Part shown: positions 7,502 to 13,045 of the stretch, piece by piece | How positions within the stretch are numbered: position 1 is the stretch's first letter | Layout of the letters: every line of letters begins with the position of its first letter | DNA from: Nitrospirota bacterium | Lineage (GTDB): Bacteria > Nitrospirota > Nitrospiria > Nitrospirales > UBA8639 | NCBI GenBank assembly: GCA_003235785.1 | Contig: QJYE01000502.1 | Location: forward strand, 1 to 13,765 | DNA: 13,765 nucleotides | Reading direction: 5' to 3' | Translations under genes and position numbers: made by a program | Notes under the pieces: model-generated | Database searches by the model: none | Told to the model about the DNA's origin: nothing | What the model saw: only the letters and a program-made list of their open reading frames with translations

Positions 7502-8653
7502 TTAAGGTTTTGAATCGACTGCTTTGGGCACTATCCGAAAAATCTCCCCTCCGTACCCCACGACGTAGAGTTCTCCAGCCCAATCTTCCCCAAACGAAGT
7601 AATCTGTAGGTTGGTGTCCAGTAGCAGCCGTGTGGTGCCTTCCCGGTATCCCCAGATTTCCCCGGAGCAAAAATCGCCGAACACATAGGTGCCGAACAAG
7701 GCTGGAATCTTCGCCCCGCGATAGACATACCCACCTGTCACAGAGCAGCGGCCCTGTTCGTGCCCATATTCCGTGACGGGGTCAACCAGGTTGGGTACAT
7801 TTCGGCAATGCGTTTCAGGATTGAAGCAATGCGTGCCTTCCAAGAGGCGCCATCCATAATTTTTCCCCTTCGTCACGACATTGATTTCTTCCCATTTGTT
7901 TTGTCCGACGTCGCCAGCCCACAGATCGCCGGTCTTTCGATCAAACGAAAAACGCCAGGGATTGCGAAGCCCCCAGGCAAAAATTTCCGGCCGGCCGGGT
8001 GAGTTGACCAGGGGGTTGTCGGGGGGAATGCCATAGGGGGGATCCTGATTCACATCAATTCGAAGCAATTTCCCAAGTAGTTCATTTTGATTCTGCGCAT
8101 AATTCTTCGGATCGCCACCTGACCCTCCATCGCCCATGCCAATATACAGATAATGATCCGGGCCAAAGGCAATCATCCCACCATTATGATTTCCGTATGG
8201 CTGGGGAATGACCAAGAGGACGGATTCTCTCGGATCAGCTTGGTTGGGGTTTGAGGACACATGATATTCGGCAATAACCGTCGCCCCATCCTCCTTCCGG
8301 GTATAATTGACAAACACCCGTCCATTTTCAGAAAAGCGAGGATGAAAGGCTAGGCCTAATAATCCGCGTTCGCCCCCGGTGGATAGTTTTTCGGCGACAT
8401 TCAGAAACGGTGATGGAAGAACGGTGTTTCCTTTAATGATCAGTATGAGGCCATTTTGTTCGACGACGAAGAGGCGGTGAGATTTATCAGGACTGGCCGT
8501 CACAAAAACGGGTTTGGAAAATCGATGGGTGATGATGGTTTGAGAGTCGAGGGAGCTAGTGGAAATTTCCGGTTTGCCAGACAGTCCCAAAGAAAGTGAT
8601 GAGAGCACCATGAGGCCGAGCCAAAGACTGAGGCTCACCAGCCTGTTACCCAT
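7502..8653 (-). CDS. Secreted PQQ-dependent aldose sugar dehydrogenase family protein
   Basis: Predicted periplasmic six-bladed beta-propeller of the soluble glucose / aldose sugar dehydrogenase (YliI-like, GSDH) family, which oxidises sugars using PQQ. With the start at ATG 8653 it has 383 aa; residues 1-25 form a clean signal peptide (MGNRLVSLSLWLGL onwards). Family features are the GERGLLGLAFHP segment (94-105), GNHNGG with the likely catalytic base His156, MGDGG (173-177), GLRNPWRFSFD (228-238) with Arg230/Asn231, and GDVGQNKWEEI (248-257). Cys276/Cys283 and Cys303/Cys329 could form disulfides. The frame stays open to 8836, but that extension lacks a signal peptide and lies upstream of the predicted promoter, so I reject it. 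PQQ synthesis genes are not in the window. Actual substrate unknown. Confidence 0.87.
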   Translation of the reverse strand: MGNRLVSLSLWLGLMVLSSLSLGLSGKPEISTSSLDSQTIITHRFSKPVFVTASPDKSHRLFVVEQNGLILIIKGNTVLPSPFLNVAEKLSTGGERGLLGLAFHPRFSENGRVFVNYTRKEDGATVIAEYHVSSNPNQADPRESVLLVIPQPYGNHNGGMIAFGPDHYLYIGMGDGGSGGDPKNYAQNQNELLGKLLRIDVNQDPPYGIPPDNPLVNSPGRPEIFAWGLRNPWRFSFDRKTGDLWAGDVGQNKWEEINVVTKGKNYGWRLLEGTHCFNPETHCRNVPNLVDPVTEYGHEQGRCSVTGGYVYRGAKIPALFGTYVFGDFCSGEIWGYREGTTRLLLDTNLQITSFGEDWAGELYVVGYGGEIFRIVPKAVDSKP

Positions 8654-8719
8654 ATATTTACAAGAGGGGCGAGCCGTTGGGGAGGGTATGAGTGCGATCC
8701 GAGAAGGTGCAGCCAGGGA

Positions 8720-8749
8720 TTGCACAAGAATTCCAGGGCTTGTTATAAA
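8720..8749 (+). promoter_or_regulatory. Candidate promoter for the small cysteine-motif genes
   Basis: TTGCAC (8720-8725) and TATAAA (8744-8749) are separated by 18 bases. The predicted start near 8756 gives a leader of about 28 bases that contains the AAGGAG ribosome site. The -10 overlaps that of the divergent sugar dehydrogenase promoter. Confidence 0.45.
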
Positions 8750-8770
8750 CTGATGAAGCAGTCTTTTGAA
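8742..8770 (-). promoter_or_regulatory. Candidate promoter for the sugar dehydrogenase gene
   Basis: On the minus strand, TTCAAA (8770-8765) and TATAAC (8747-8742) are separated by exactly 17 bases. Transcription would start near 8735, about 80 bases before ATG 8653. This supports that start over the longer open frame. The -10 shares bases 8744-8747 with the divergent plus-strand -10. Confidence 0.5.
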
Positions 8771-8783
8771 GAAGGAGCGGTAC

Positions 8784-8978
8784 ATGATCCTCAAATATGA
8801 ATCAGATATCCTGGATGATGAGAACGCCCGTGGCAAGTTTTACCATGTGTGTCAAGGGCGGATCCAGGAGACTCCCCTGGCGGTTCCCCCACAAGATCAG
8901 CCTATCGAATGCCCTGTGTGTGAAATTGATCTGGAACAGGAAGACTTCATGTTGGCCCAACAACGTGGATGGGCGTAA
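8784..8978 (+). CDS. Small acidic Cys/His-motif protein (possible zinc site), unknown function
   Basis: 64 aa. The start at ATG 8784 is set by AAGGAG (8772-8777) seven bases upstream; an earlier in-frame TTG at 8766 lies before that ribosome site. The protein has one possible metal site made of His21 and Cys23 (YHVC) and Cys43/Cys46 (CPVC), and is acidic elsewhere. No membrane segment or signal is present. I do not recognise the family. A second small protein with a CxxC pair arrangement follows 49 bases downstream, and a hairpin of only four base pairs (GGGT/ACCC) lies between, so the two are probably co-transcribed. Confidence 0.7.
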   Translation: MILKYESDILDDENARGKFYHVCQGRIQETPLAVPPQDQPIECPVCEIDLEQEDFMLAQQRGWA

Positions 8979-9027
8979 TGGGTGTTGACCCCCAAACGGT
9001 TTTCGCTGGAAGGATTTGACGGCCGTT

Positions 9028-9237
9028 ATGTCAGGAAGCTCAGGAAGAAAAACGGTGTCCGTGATGCGGGGAAGAATGATCCTCTGCTACGTCTGTTATG
9101 ATTCCGTCCATGAAGAGAAATTAGTTGATGAGAAAAATTATGTGGAAGATCACGAAGCCTTTTTTGATCTCATTTGTCCGGGTTGCGAAGACCTGAATCG
9201 TCCCCTCATTGATGACATGCTTGGTAGTTCTGAGTAA
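9028..9237 (+). CDS. Small acidic protein with two CxxC motifs (possible zinc ribbon), unknown function
   Basis: 69 aa from ATG 9028, which has AAGGA at 9010-9014, a long spacing. Other starts are possible: ATG 9064 or ATG 9076, the last giving a 53-aa protein that opens just before the first cysteine pair. Cys20/Cys23 (CYVC) and Cys50/Cys53 (CPGC) could bind one zinc; the stretch between and after is strongly acidic. No family recognised. It follows the 64-aa gene in the same direction, and both have the CxxC-with-acidic-body design, although their sequences do not align well. After the stop, no terminator hairpin is evident. Confidence 0.65.
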   Translation: MSGSSGRKTVSVMRGRMILCYVCYDSVHEEKLVDEKNYVEDHEAFFDLICPGCEDLNRPLIDDMLGSSE

Positions 9238-9533
9238 GTTTCCTTCATCCCCAATCATTCATAGCGTAACCTCTCATCTCATCGTGAAATCCTTGCACCT
9301 TCCATCCGGTCATCTGATTGAGCTACTCCTTCACGCTTAAAAAACCTTCTGATTGTTCAAGTATTCCTTCCTGAAACTTCAAGTTCGCAATGGGATGGAG
9401 TGACGTGATTTTTTGAAATTTTCACCAGACTTCATGGAAAATCACACAACATGTTCAATTATCTCTAAACGCAACCGATAAGAATATAGAGGAGTCAAAG
9501 CATTCGAAGCCGTTCCCAACAAGGAGGTGCCTG
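9238..9533. other. Intergenic stretch with no visible gene
   Basis: 296 bases, AT-rich towards the right. I see no open frame with a ribosome site, no RNA gene and no strong hairpin. A possible promoter for the next gene is TTCAAT with GATAAG 17 bases later (about 9450-9484), but the match is modest. Confidence 0.4.
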
Positions 9534-9986
9534 ATGGGGAGCTTCAGAGATGGGCCGTTTATCGGTAAGGTTCCTTGGTTCCTACCACTACTGTTATGTG
9601 TTGCTCCCTTTCCTTCCTGGGCATGTGATTCTCAACTCAACCCTCAATCGTTTGAATCTAACGTCTCCAACGACAGCGATCTTCTCCCCAATGGCATGCT
9701 GGCTATTCGATATCCGGGAACATGGCAGGAAGTTTCACCGCACGTGAGCGTGCATCGCGTGATGATGACCTTACCGGGTCGACAACTCGCCATTCCCGAA
9801 GCTAAGAATCCCGAGTATCTCGTGGTAGAAGTCGATGGCACAGTCGGGTGGGTGACCTACCTTGTTGCCGCCCATGCCTTGTTTTATGGGGTTGGCCAGG
9901 ATAGCTTGGGTTTTCCAGAAAGGATGTGGGTTGATTCAGAAGAAGATGGGCTCAATGGCAACGAACACTTAAATGGGCAGCAGTAG
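9534..9986 (+). CDS. Secreted protein of unknown function
   Basis: 150 aa. The start is fixed by an ideal ribosome site, AAGGAGGTG at 9521-9529, six bases from the core GGAGG to ATG 9534. Residues ~12-30 are a hydrophobic signal sequence ending in PSWA, followed by Cys31. The bases before Cys do not make a proper lipobox, so it may be a plain signal peptide or an odd lipoprotein. The mature part has LLPNGMLAIRYPGTW (50-64), then a hydrophobic stretch YLVVEVDGTVGWVTYLVAAHALFY (95-118) that could be a membrane segment or buried strands. The tail is acidic and Asn-rich. No family recognised. The strong ribosome site argues that it is expressed. Confidence 0.7.
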   Translation: MGSFRDGPFIGKVPWFLPLLLCVAPFPSWACDSQLNPQSFESNVSNDSDLLPNGMLAIRYPGTWQEVSPHVSVHRVMMTLPGRQLAIPEAKNPEYLVVEVDGTVGWVTYLVAAHALFYGVGQDSLGFPERMWVDSEEDGLNGNEHLNGQQ

Positions 9987-10039
9987 CAGTAGATGGTGGC
10001 TTGAGACGTAGATTCAGGACAAATCGTCAGGAATCGATC

Positions 10040-10068
10040 TTGATTCCCCCGTTCCGTCTTTTTACACT
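10040..10068 (+). promoter_or_regulatory. Candidate promoter for the PAS-like gene
   Basis: TTGATT (10040-10045) and TACACT (10063-10068) are separated by 17 bases; each matches the consensus at four of six positions. The start would be near 10075, so the GTG at 10081 would be almost leaderless, while GTG 10099 would have its ribosome site inside the transcript. Confidence 0.45.
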
Positions 10069-10098
10069 AGAGTTTACATCGTGACCAAGGAGGGTTCG

Positions 10099-10572
10099 GT
10101 GTCAACTGCACGCTGGTCAATTGACAAATGGCACAATCTGTTCCGGATGCTTTTCCGTCCAGAGCACGTCGCTTTTTTCCCGCACAAAGTCTTTCGTTGG
10201 GACGCCCAAGGGATTTATCGGGATTGTTTTTACCCATTCCCATGCGAGCACTTACTGGGGGGAGAAACGATCGTGGGGAAGTCTGTGAAAGATGTACTGC
10301 CCAAAAATGTAAGCTATTCGGTTCAGAAAGCCATACGAATGACTCTTCGTCAAAGGATGCCACAAGAGGCGCAATGTGTGTTGTCCGCGGGGAAACATTT
10401 CTCAGTGGCATCGGTCCGGTTCTTCCCCTATGATTCAGAAGTGCTGGGTTTTGTCACTGACTATGATTTCAGCGGAAAGCCCGTAATTCACGTCACCCCC
10501 GATCATCCGGCCATTGGATTTTTGAGCCGACAGACTTGCGACTCGGCTCCCAGTTCTAAAACTCTTCCCTAA
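10099..10572 (+). CDS. Stand-alone PAS-like domain protein
   Basis: 157 aa from GTG 10099, chosen because AAGGAGGG (10087-10094) lies four bases upstream; an in-frame GTG at 10081 precedes that site. Residues ~30-123 look like a PAS sensor fold: FRWDAQGIYRDCF, then ETIVGKSVKDVLP (56-68), an alpha-helical stretch YSVQKAIRMTLRQ, then paired strands ending in VLGFVTDYD (115-123), much as PAS domains end. The match is by pattern, not strict identity. There is no kinase, cyclase, HTH or membrane segment, so it would be a single-domain PAS protein acting through a partner. The C-terminal 30 residues look disordered. No signal peptide is present, so it should be cytoplasmic. The neighbours do not include a histidine kinase. 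Confidence 0.7.
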   Translation: MSTARWSIDKWHNLFRMLFRPEHVAFFPHKVFRWDAQGIYRDCFYPFPCEHLLGGETIVGKSVKDVLPKNVSYSVQKAIRMTLRQRMPQEAQCVLSAGKHFSVASVRFFPYDSEVLGFVTDYDFSGKPVIHVTPDHPAIGFLSRQTCDSAPSSKTLP

Positions 10573-10663
10573 AAAAATATCCTCAAAAAATCCTAATGGG
10601 AGTGTTGAATAATAATTCCCAAGGGCATATTGGCCCACAGGTTCGTTGGATATCGAAGGCCTC

Positions 10664-10814
10664 GGGGCGGTTCAAAAAAGTTCGTCCAGCAAGGCCGCAG
10701 CCAGCTTTGCGCGCAGAGCGTACTTCCAGTACGTGAGCACGGAAAACTGGCGAGAAAACGCCGCCTTGCTTATTCCATCCTGGTAAGGTGGGACATTTGT
10801 TTTCAACAGCCCCC
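10664..10814 (+). repeat. Palindromic-ended intergenic repeat, copy 2
   Basis: A 151-bp element bounded by GGGGCGGTTCAAAA on the left and the inverted TTTTCAACAGCCCCC on the right, which matches the terminal style of copy 1 (1654-1808). The left 73 bases align without gaps to copy 1 in opposite genome orientation: about 31/33, 6/14 and 24/26 in three successive blocks. The stem CGTACT/AGTACG lies at 10719-10733; it is identical to copy 1 but with loop TCC instead of GAG/CTC. The right half differs. Another terminus-like sequence, GGGAGTGTTGAA, lies at 10598-10609, perhaps a remnant of a further element. The right end touches the fmdB-like stop codon. Confidence 0.7.
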
Positions 10815-11038
10815 TAATTCATCGAACAGGCGCCGGGTCCTCGGGGATCCCCGCAGGAACCGCAACTGCCTGGATCAGAAAAGTTCATTCCACCGCCTGC
10901 CCCGCCAACGGCAAATCCTGTGAGTTGTTTTTCAAGATTTTTCCCCTGGCATTCTGGGCATGTAGGAATGGTGGACGCATGAACCAGGAGATCAAAATGA
11001 TGGGAACAGCCTTGGCACTTATACGCAAAAATCGGCAT
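10814..11038 (-). CDS. FmdB-type small zinc ribbon protein with Cys/Gly-rich tail
   Basis: 74 aa from ATG 11038. AAGGAGG about ten bases upstream and a TATAAT -10 place the start here instead of the longer open frame to 11089. The opening MPIFAYKCQGC and the second pair CPEC (Cys8/11 and Cys27/30) followed by LEKQLTGF fit the FmdB / CxxC zinc ribbon family (Pfam zf-FmdB-like). It is thought to bind zinc and to regulate or assist other proteins, role unproven. The tail is Gly-rich with Cys59, Cys62 and Cys71 in CGSCGDPRGPGAC, which could hold another metal. The last codons abut the end of a repeat. It is divergent from the 86-aa gene at 11159. Confidence 0.82.
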   Translation of the reverse strand: MPIFAYKCQGCSHHFDLLVHASTIPTCPECQGKNLEKQLTGFAVGGAGGGMNFSDPGSCGSCGDPRGPGACSMN

Positions 11039-11075
11039 GGTTTCTGGACCTCCTTCTAAATGAAATGGTAAATCT

Positions 11076-11105
11076 ATTATAGGCCACATGTGAAGAAGAG
11101 GACAA
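11076..11105 (-). promoter_or_regulatory. Candidate promoter for the FmdB-like gene, symmetric -10
   Basis: On the minus strand, TTGTCC (11105-11100) precedes a perfect TATAAT (11081-11076) by 18 bases, placing the start near 11069 and a leader of about 31 bases before ATG 11038. The overlapping plus-strand TATTAT (11075-11080) could fire towards the 86-aa gene, although its -35 is poor. Confidence 0.55.
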
Positions 11106-11158
11106 TCCGAGTTTTCCGAGTAACCGGTTTACAAGATCTGATCGAGAAGGAGAGGAAG

Positions 11159-11419
11159 ATGTTTCAAGAAGAGGAATCCTTTAACTTAAGATTTTCGCTG
11201 GAAGCCACATTTCCAGATGATTATGAGGGCGAGGATGACGAAAAAGCCTGGCTCACCCAGTGGGAGTCTCAGGTGAAACCCGAGATTGTCAAAAGTATTT
11301 TTCAGACGTTAGAGCGGTATCCCGAGTGGGCTGCAAGGTTTCGAAATCGAGGTGTGGCCGCGTCGGATGAAATCGAAATTGTGTTAGAAAAAACCTATGC
11401 CAATCCTTCGTTCAATTAG
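11159..11419 (+). CDS. Small conserved-looking acidic protein, unknown function
   Basis: 86 aa from ATG 11159, placed by AAGGAG (11147-11152) six bases upstream. The frame is open back to GTG 11090, but the extra 23 residues are basic and lack a ribosome site. N-terminal half: beta-like FNLRFSLEATF (8-18), then the acidic DDYEGEDDE (20-28), then helical WLTQWESQVKPEIVKSIFQTLERYPEW (31-57), then the strand DEIEIVLEKTY (70-80). This could be a compact alpha/beta fold. No family recognised; no signal or membrane segment. The FG-GAP gene starts nine bases after its stop, so the two are probably one operon. Confidence 0.7.
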   Translation: MFQEEESFNLRFSLEATFPDDYEGEDDEKAWLTQWESQVKPEIVKSIFQTLERYPEWAARFRNRGVAASDEIEIVLEKTYANPSFN

Positions 11420-11428
11420 ACGAGACGC

Positions 11429-12943
11429 ATGACATTCTCCCTCAAACGTATCCAACGGGTCATTTTTATAGGGGTGATGTGTACGTGGATGACAGGATGG
11501 TCCATTCATGCACAGGCACAGAATCTCACCTACACCCCTACACCGAACAACCCGGTTGGGCGTGCGCCGCAAGCTATTGCCACAGGAGATTTTAATGGTG
11601 ATGGACGATGGGATCTGGCCACGGTGAATGGCACGTCCGATGATGTCTCAGTCTTGTTGGGCAATGGAAATGGCACATTTCAATCGGCGGTGTCATTTGG
11701 CGTCGGCAAAATTCCCCTGGCGTTAATTGCCGAAGATATGGATCGGGATGGCGTGTTGGATTTGGTGCTGGCGTTGAGCGGGTCCGATCAAGTGGTGGTC
11801 CTCAAGGGTGATGGGAAGGGCCTCTTTCAGAAAGTGACGAATCAGACTGCGGGGAAGGGGACGACGTTTATCGCGTCGCATGATCTCAACGGAGATGGAT
11901 GGAGTGATGTGGTAGCCATCAATAGCGGGCGCTTCGGGTATTACCCGCCCTTTAATTTGAGTGTGTTGCTGAATGATGGAAAGGGGAAGTTGCAGGAACC
12001 GGTGGTGTATGAACAAGCCAGAGGGGAGGGCATGTTTCCTACGGGAGTGTTTGTTGGAGAATTCACTGGTGATGGTACGGCGGATCTGGCGGTCACCTGG
12101 AGCCAGCCGAGCTGGAGTTCGGCGAAGGGACTCGTCTCCATTTTGAGGAATTCCGGTGATGGAACATTTACCCCTTTTAAGGATATGCAGCCGGGATTAA
12201 CGTTGAGTGCGATTCAAGGTGCGGATATTGATCAGAATGGCCTCATGGATTTGGCTGTCACCAGTCTCTACGCCGACACCGTTGGCATTCTCCTGCAACA
12301 ACAGCCTGGGGAATTTCAAGCATTGGAACCCATCAAAGTGGGCTTTGCACCAGTCGGAGTGGCTATTCATGATATCAATGGAGATGACAAATTCGATCTC
12401 GTGGTTGTCAATCGGGATTCCAATAGCCTGTCCCTCTTTGTGGGGAATGGTCGTGGTGCCTTTACCTCGGTGGGGCATTTTGGTGTGGGCGCTACACCAG
12501 CAGCGGTGGTCGTAATAGATTTTGATCAAGATCGTCTTCCGGATCTGGCAACGGCGAGTACCAATGTCGATGGGGTTTCGGTGCTTTTGAGCGGCGGCGG
12601 AGCCATTCCGTTGCCTAGTATCAGCACCGATGTGCTTGTGTTTGAGCAAGGTTCGGATTCATCGTCTTCGGTCGAACCGTCTTTCCAGGAAGTCAGGTTT
12701 TCCAATATCGGGCTGGGCCTCCTTCGTGTCGATCAAGTCCACATATCCGGTGCCGGAGCTGAGGCCTTTACGATGCAGGCCAATACCTGTCAAAATCTCA
12801 CACTGCATACCGGAGAATCCTGTCGCCTGCAGGTTGGATTTGCCAGTCAACAGGCGGGAACTCACCATGCCACCCTCACCATCCAAGACAATGCCAGCGG
12901 CAGCCCACGCCAGGTGATCTTAAAAGGTGTGAGCAAAGGCTAA
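11429..12943 (+). CDS. Secreted seven-repeat FG-GAP/VCBS beta-propeller with choice-of-anchor-D domain
   Basis: 504 aa. Signal peptide 1-29 (basic MTFSLKRIQR, hydrophobic VIFIGVM, ending AQA). Seven calcium-loop motifs of the integrin-type DxNxDGxxD form begin at Asp54, Asp103, Asp152, Glu211, Asp266, Asp315 and Asp364. Their spacing is 49, 49, 59, 55, 49 and 49 residues, as expected for a seven-bladed propeller. Typical blade turns (VSVLLGNGNGTF, LSLFVGNGRGAF) confirm FG-GAP/VCBS. Residues ~400-504 form an Ig-like choice-of-anchor-D / ASPM-SPD-2-Hydin domain (EVRFSNIGLGLLRV, then Cys454/Cys465, then LTIQDNASGSPRQVILKG). It is probably surface-associated or extracellular and binds a ligand or surface. 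No catalytic motif is seen. It starts nine bases after the 86-aa gene with a weak ribosome site, suggesting translational coupling. The last motifs (IDQNG, INGDDK, FDQDRL) are more degenerate than the first. Confidence 0.9.
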   Translation: MTFSLKRIQRVIFIGVMCTWMTGWSIHAQAQNLTYTPTPNNPVGRAPQAIATGDFNGDGRWDLATVNGTSDDVSVLLGNGNGTFQSAVSFGVGKIPLALIAEDMDRDGVLDLVLALSGSDQVVVLKGDGKGLFQKVTNQTAGKGTTFIASHDLNGDGWSDVVAINSGRFGYYPPFNLSVLLNDGKGKLQEPVVYEQARGEGMFPTGVFVGEFTGDGTADLAVTWSQPSWSSAKGLVSILRNSGDGTFTPFKDMQPGLTLSAIQGADIDQNGLMDLAVTSLYADTVGILLQQQPGEFQALEPIKVGFAPVGVAIHDINGDDKFDLVVVNRDSNSLSLFVGNGRGAFTSVGHFGVGATPAAVVVIDFDQDRLPDLATASTNVDGVSVLLSGGGAIPLPSISTDVLVFEQGSDSSSSVEPSFQEVRFSNIGLGLLRVDQVHISGAGAEAFTMQANTCQNLTLHTGESCRLQVGFASQQAGTHHATLTIQDNASGSPRQVILKGVSKG

Positions 12944-12971
12944 GGCGTTTCAAGCAATTTTCCGTTCTCTC

Positions 12972-13001
12972 TTCAAACCTTCCCGACCAATAGGGTATCC
13001 T
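12972..13001 (+). promoter_or_regulatory. Weak promoter candidate for the hydantoinase gene
   Basis: TTCAAA (12972-12977) and TATCCT (12996-13001) are 18 bases apart. Both match the consensus at four of six positions. No terminator is evident after the preceding FG-GAP gene, so readthrough may contribute. Confidence 0.25.
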
Positions 13002-13045
13002 TGGCCATCTTGGGTTCCCTGAATACATGAAACGTTGAGTTGGCG

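Noticed and set aside
8654..8836. Longer start of the sugar dehydrogenase at 8836 or 8785
   Set aside because: The extension lacks a signal peptide and overlaps the divergent small gene and both promoters; the signal peptide begins at ATG 8653.
10630..10923. Plus-strand open frame through the second repeat
   Set aside because: It is repeat sequence running into the minus-strand FmdB-like gene; its product resembles the frame across copy 1 only because both are the same repeat.
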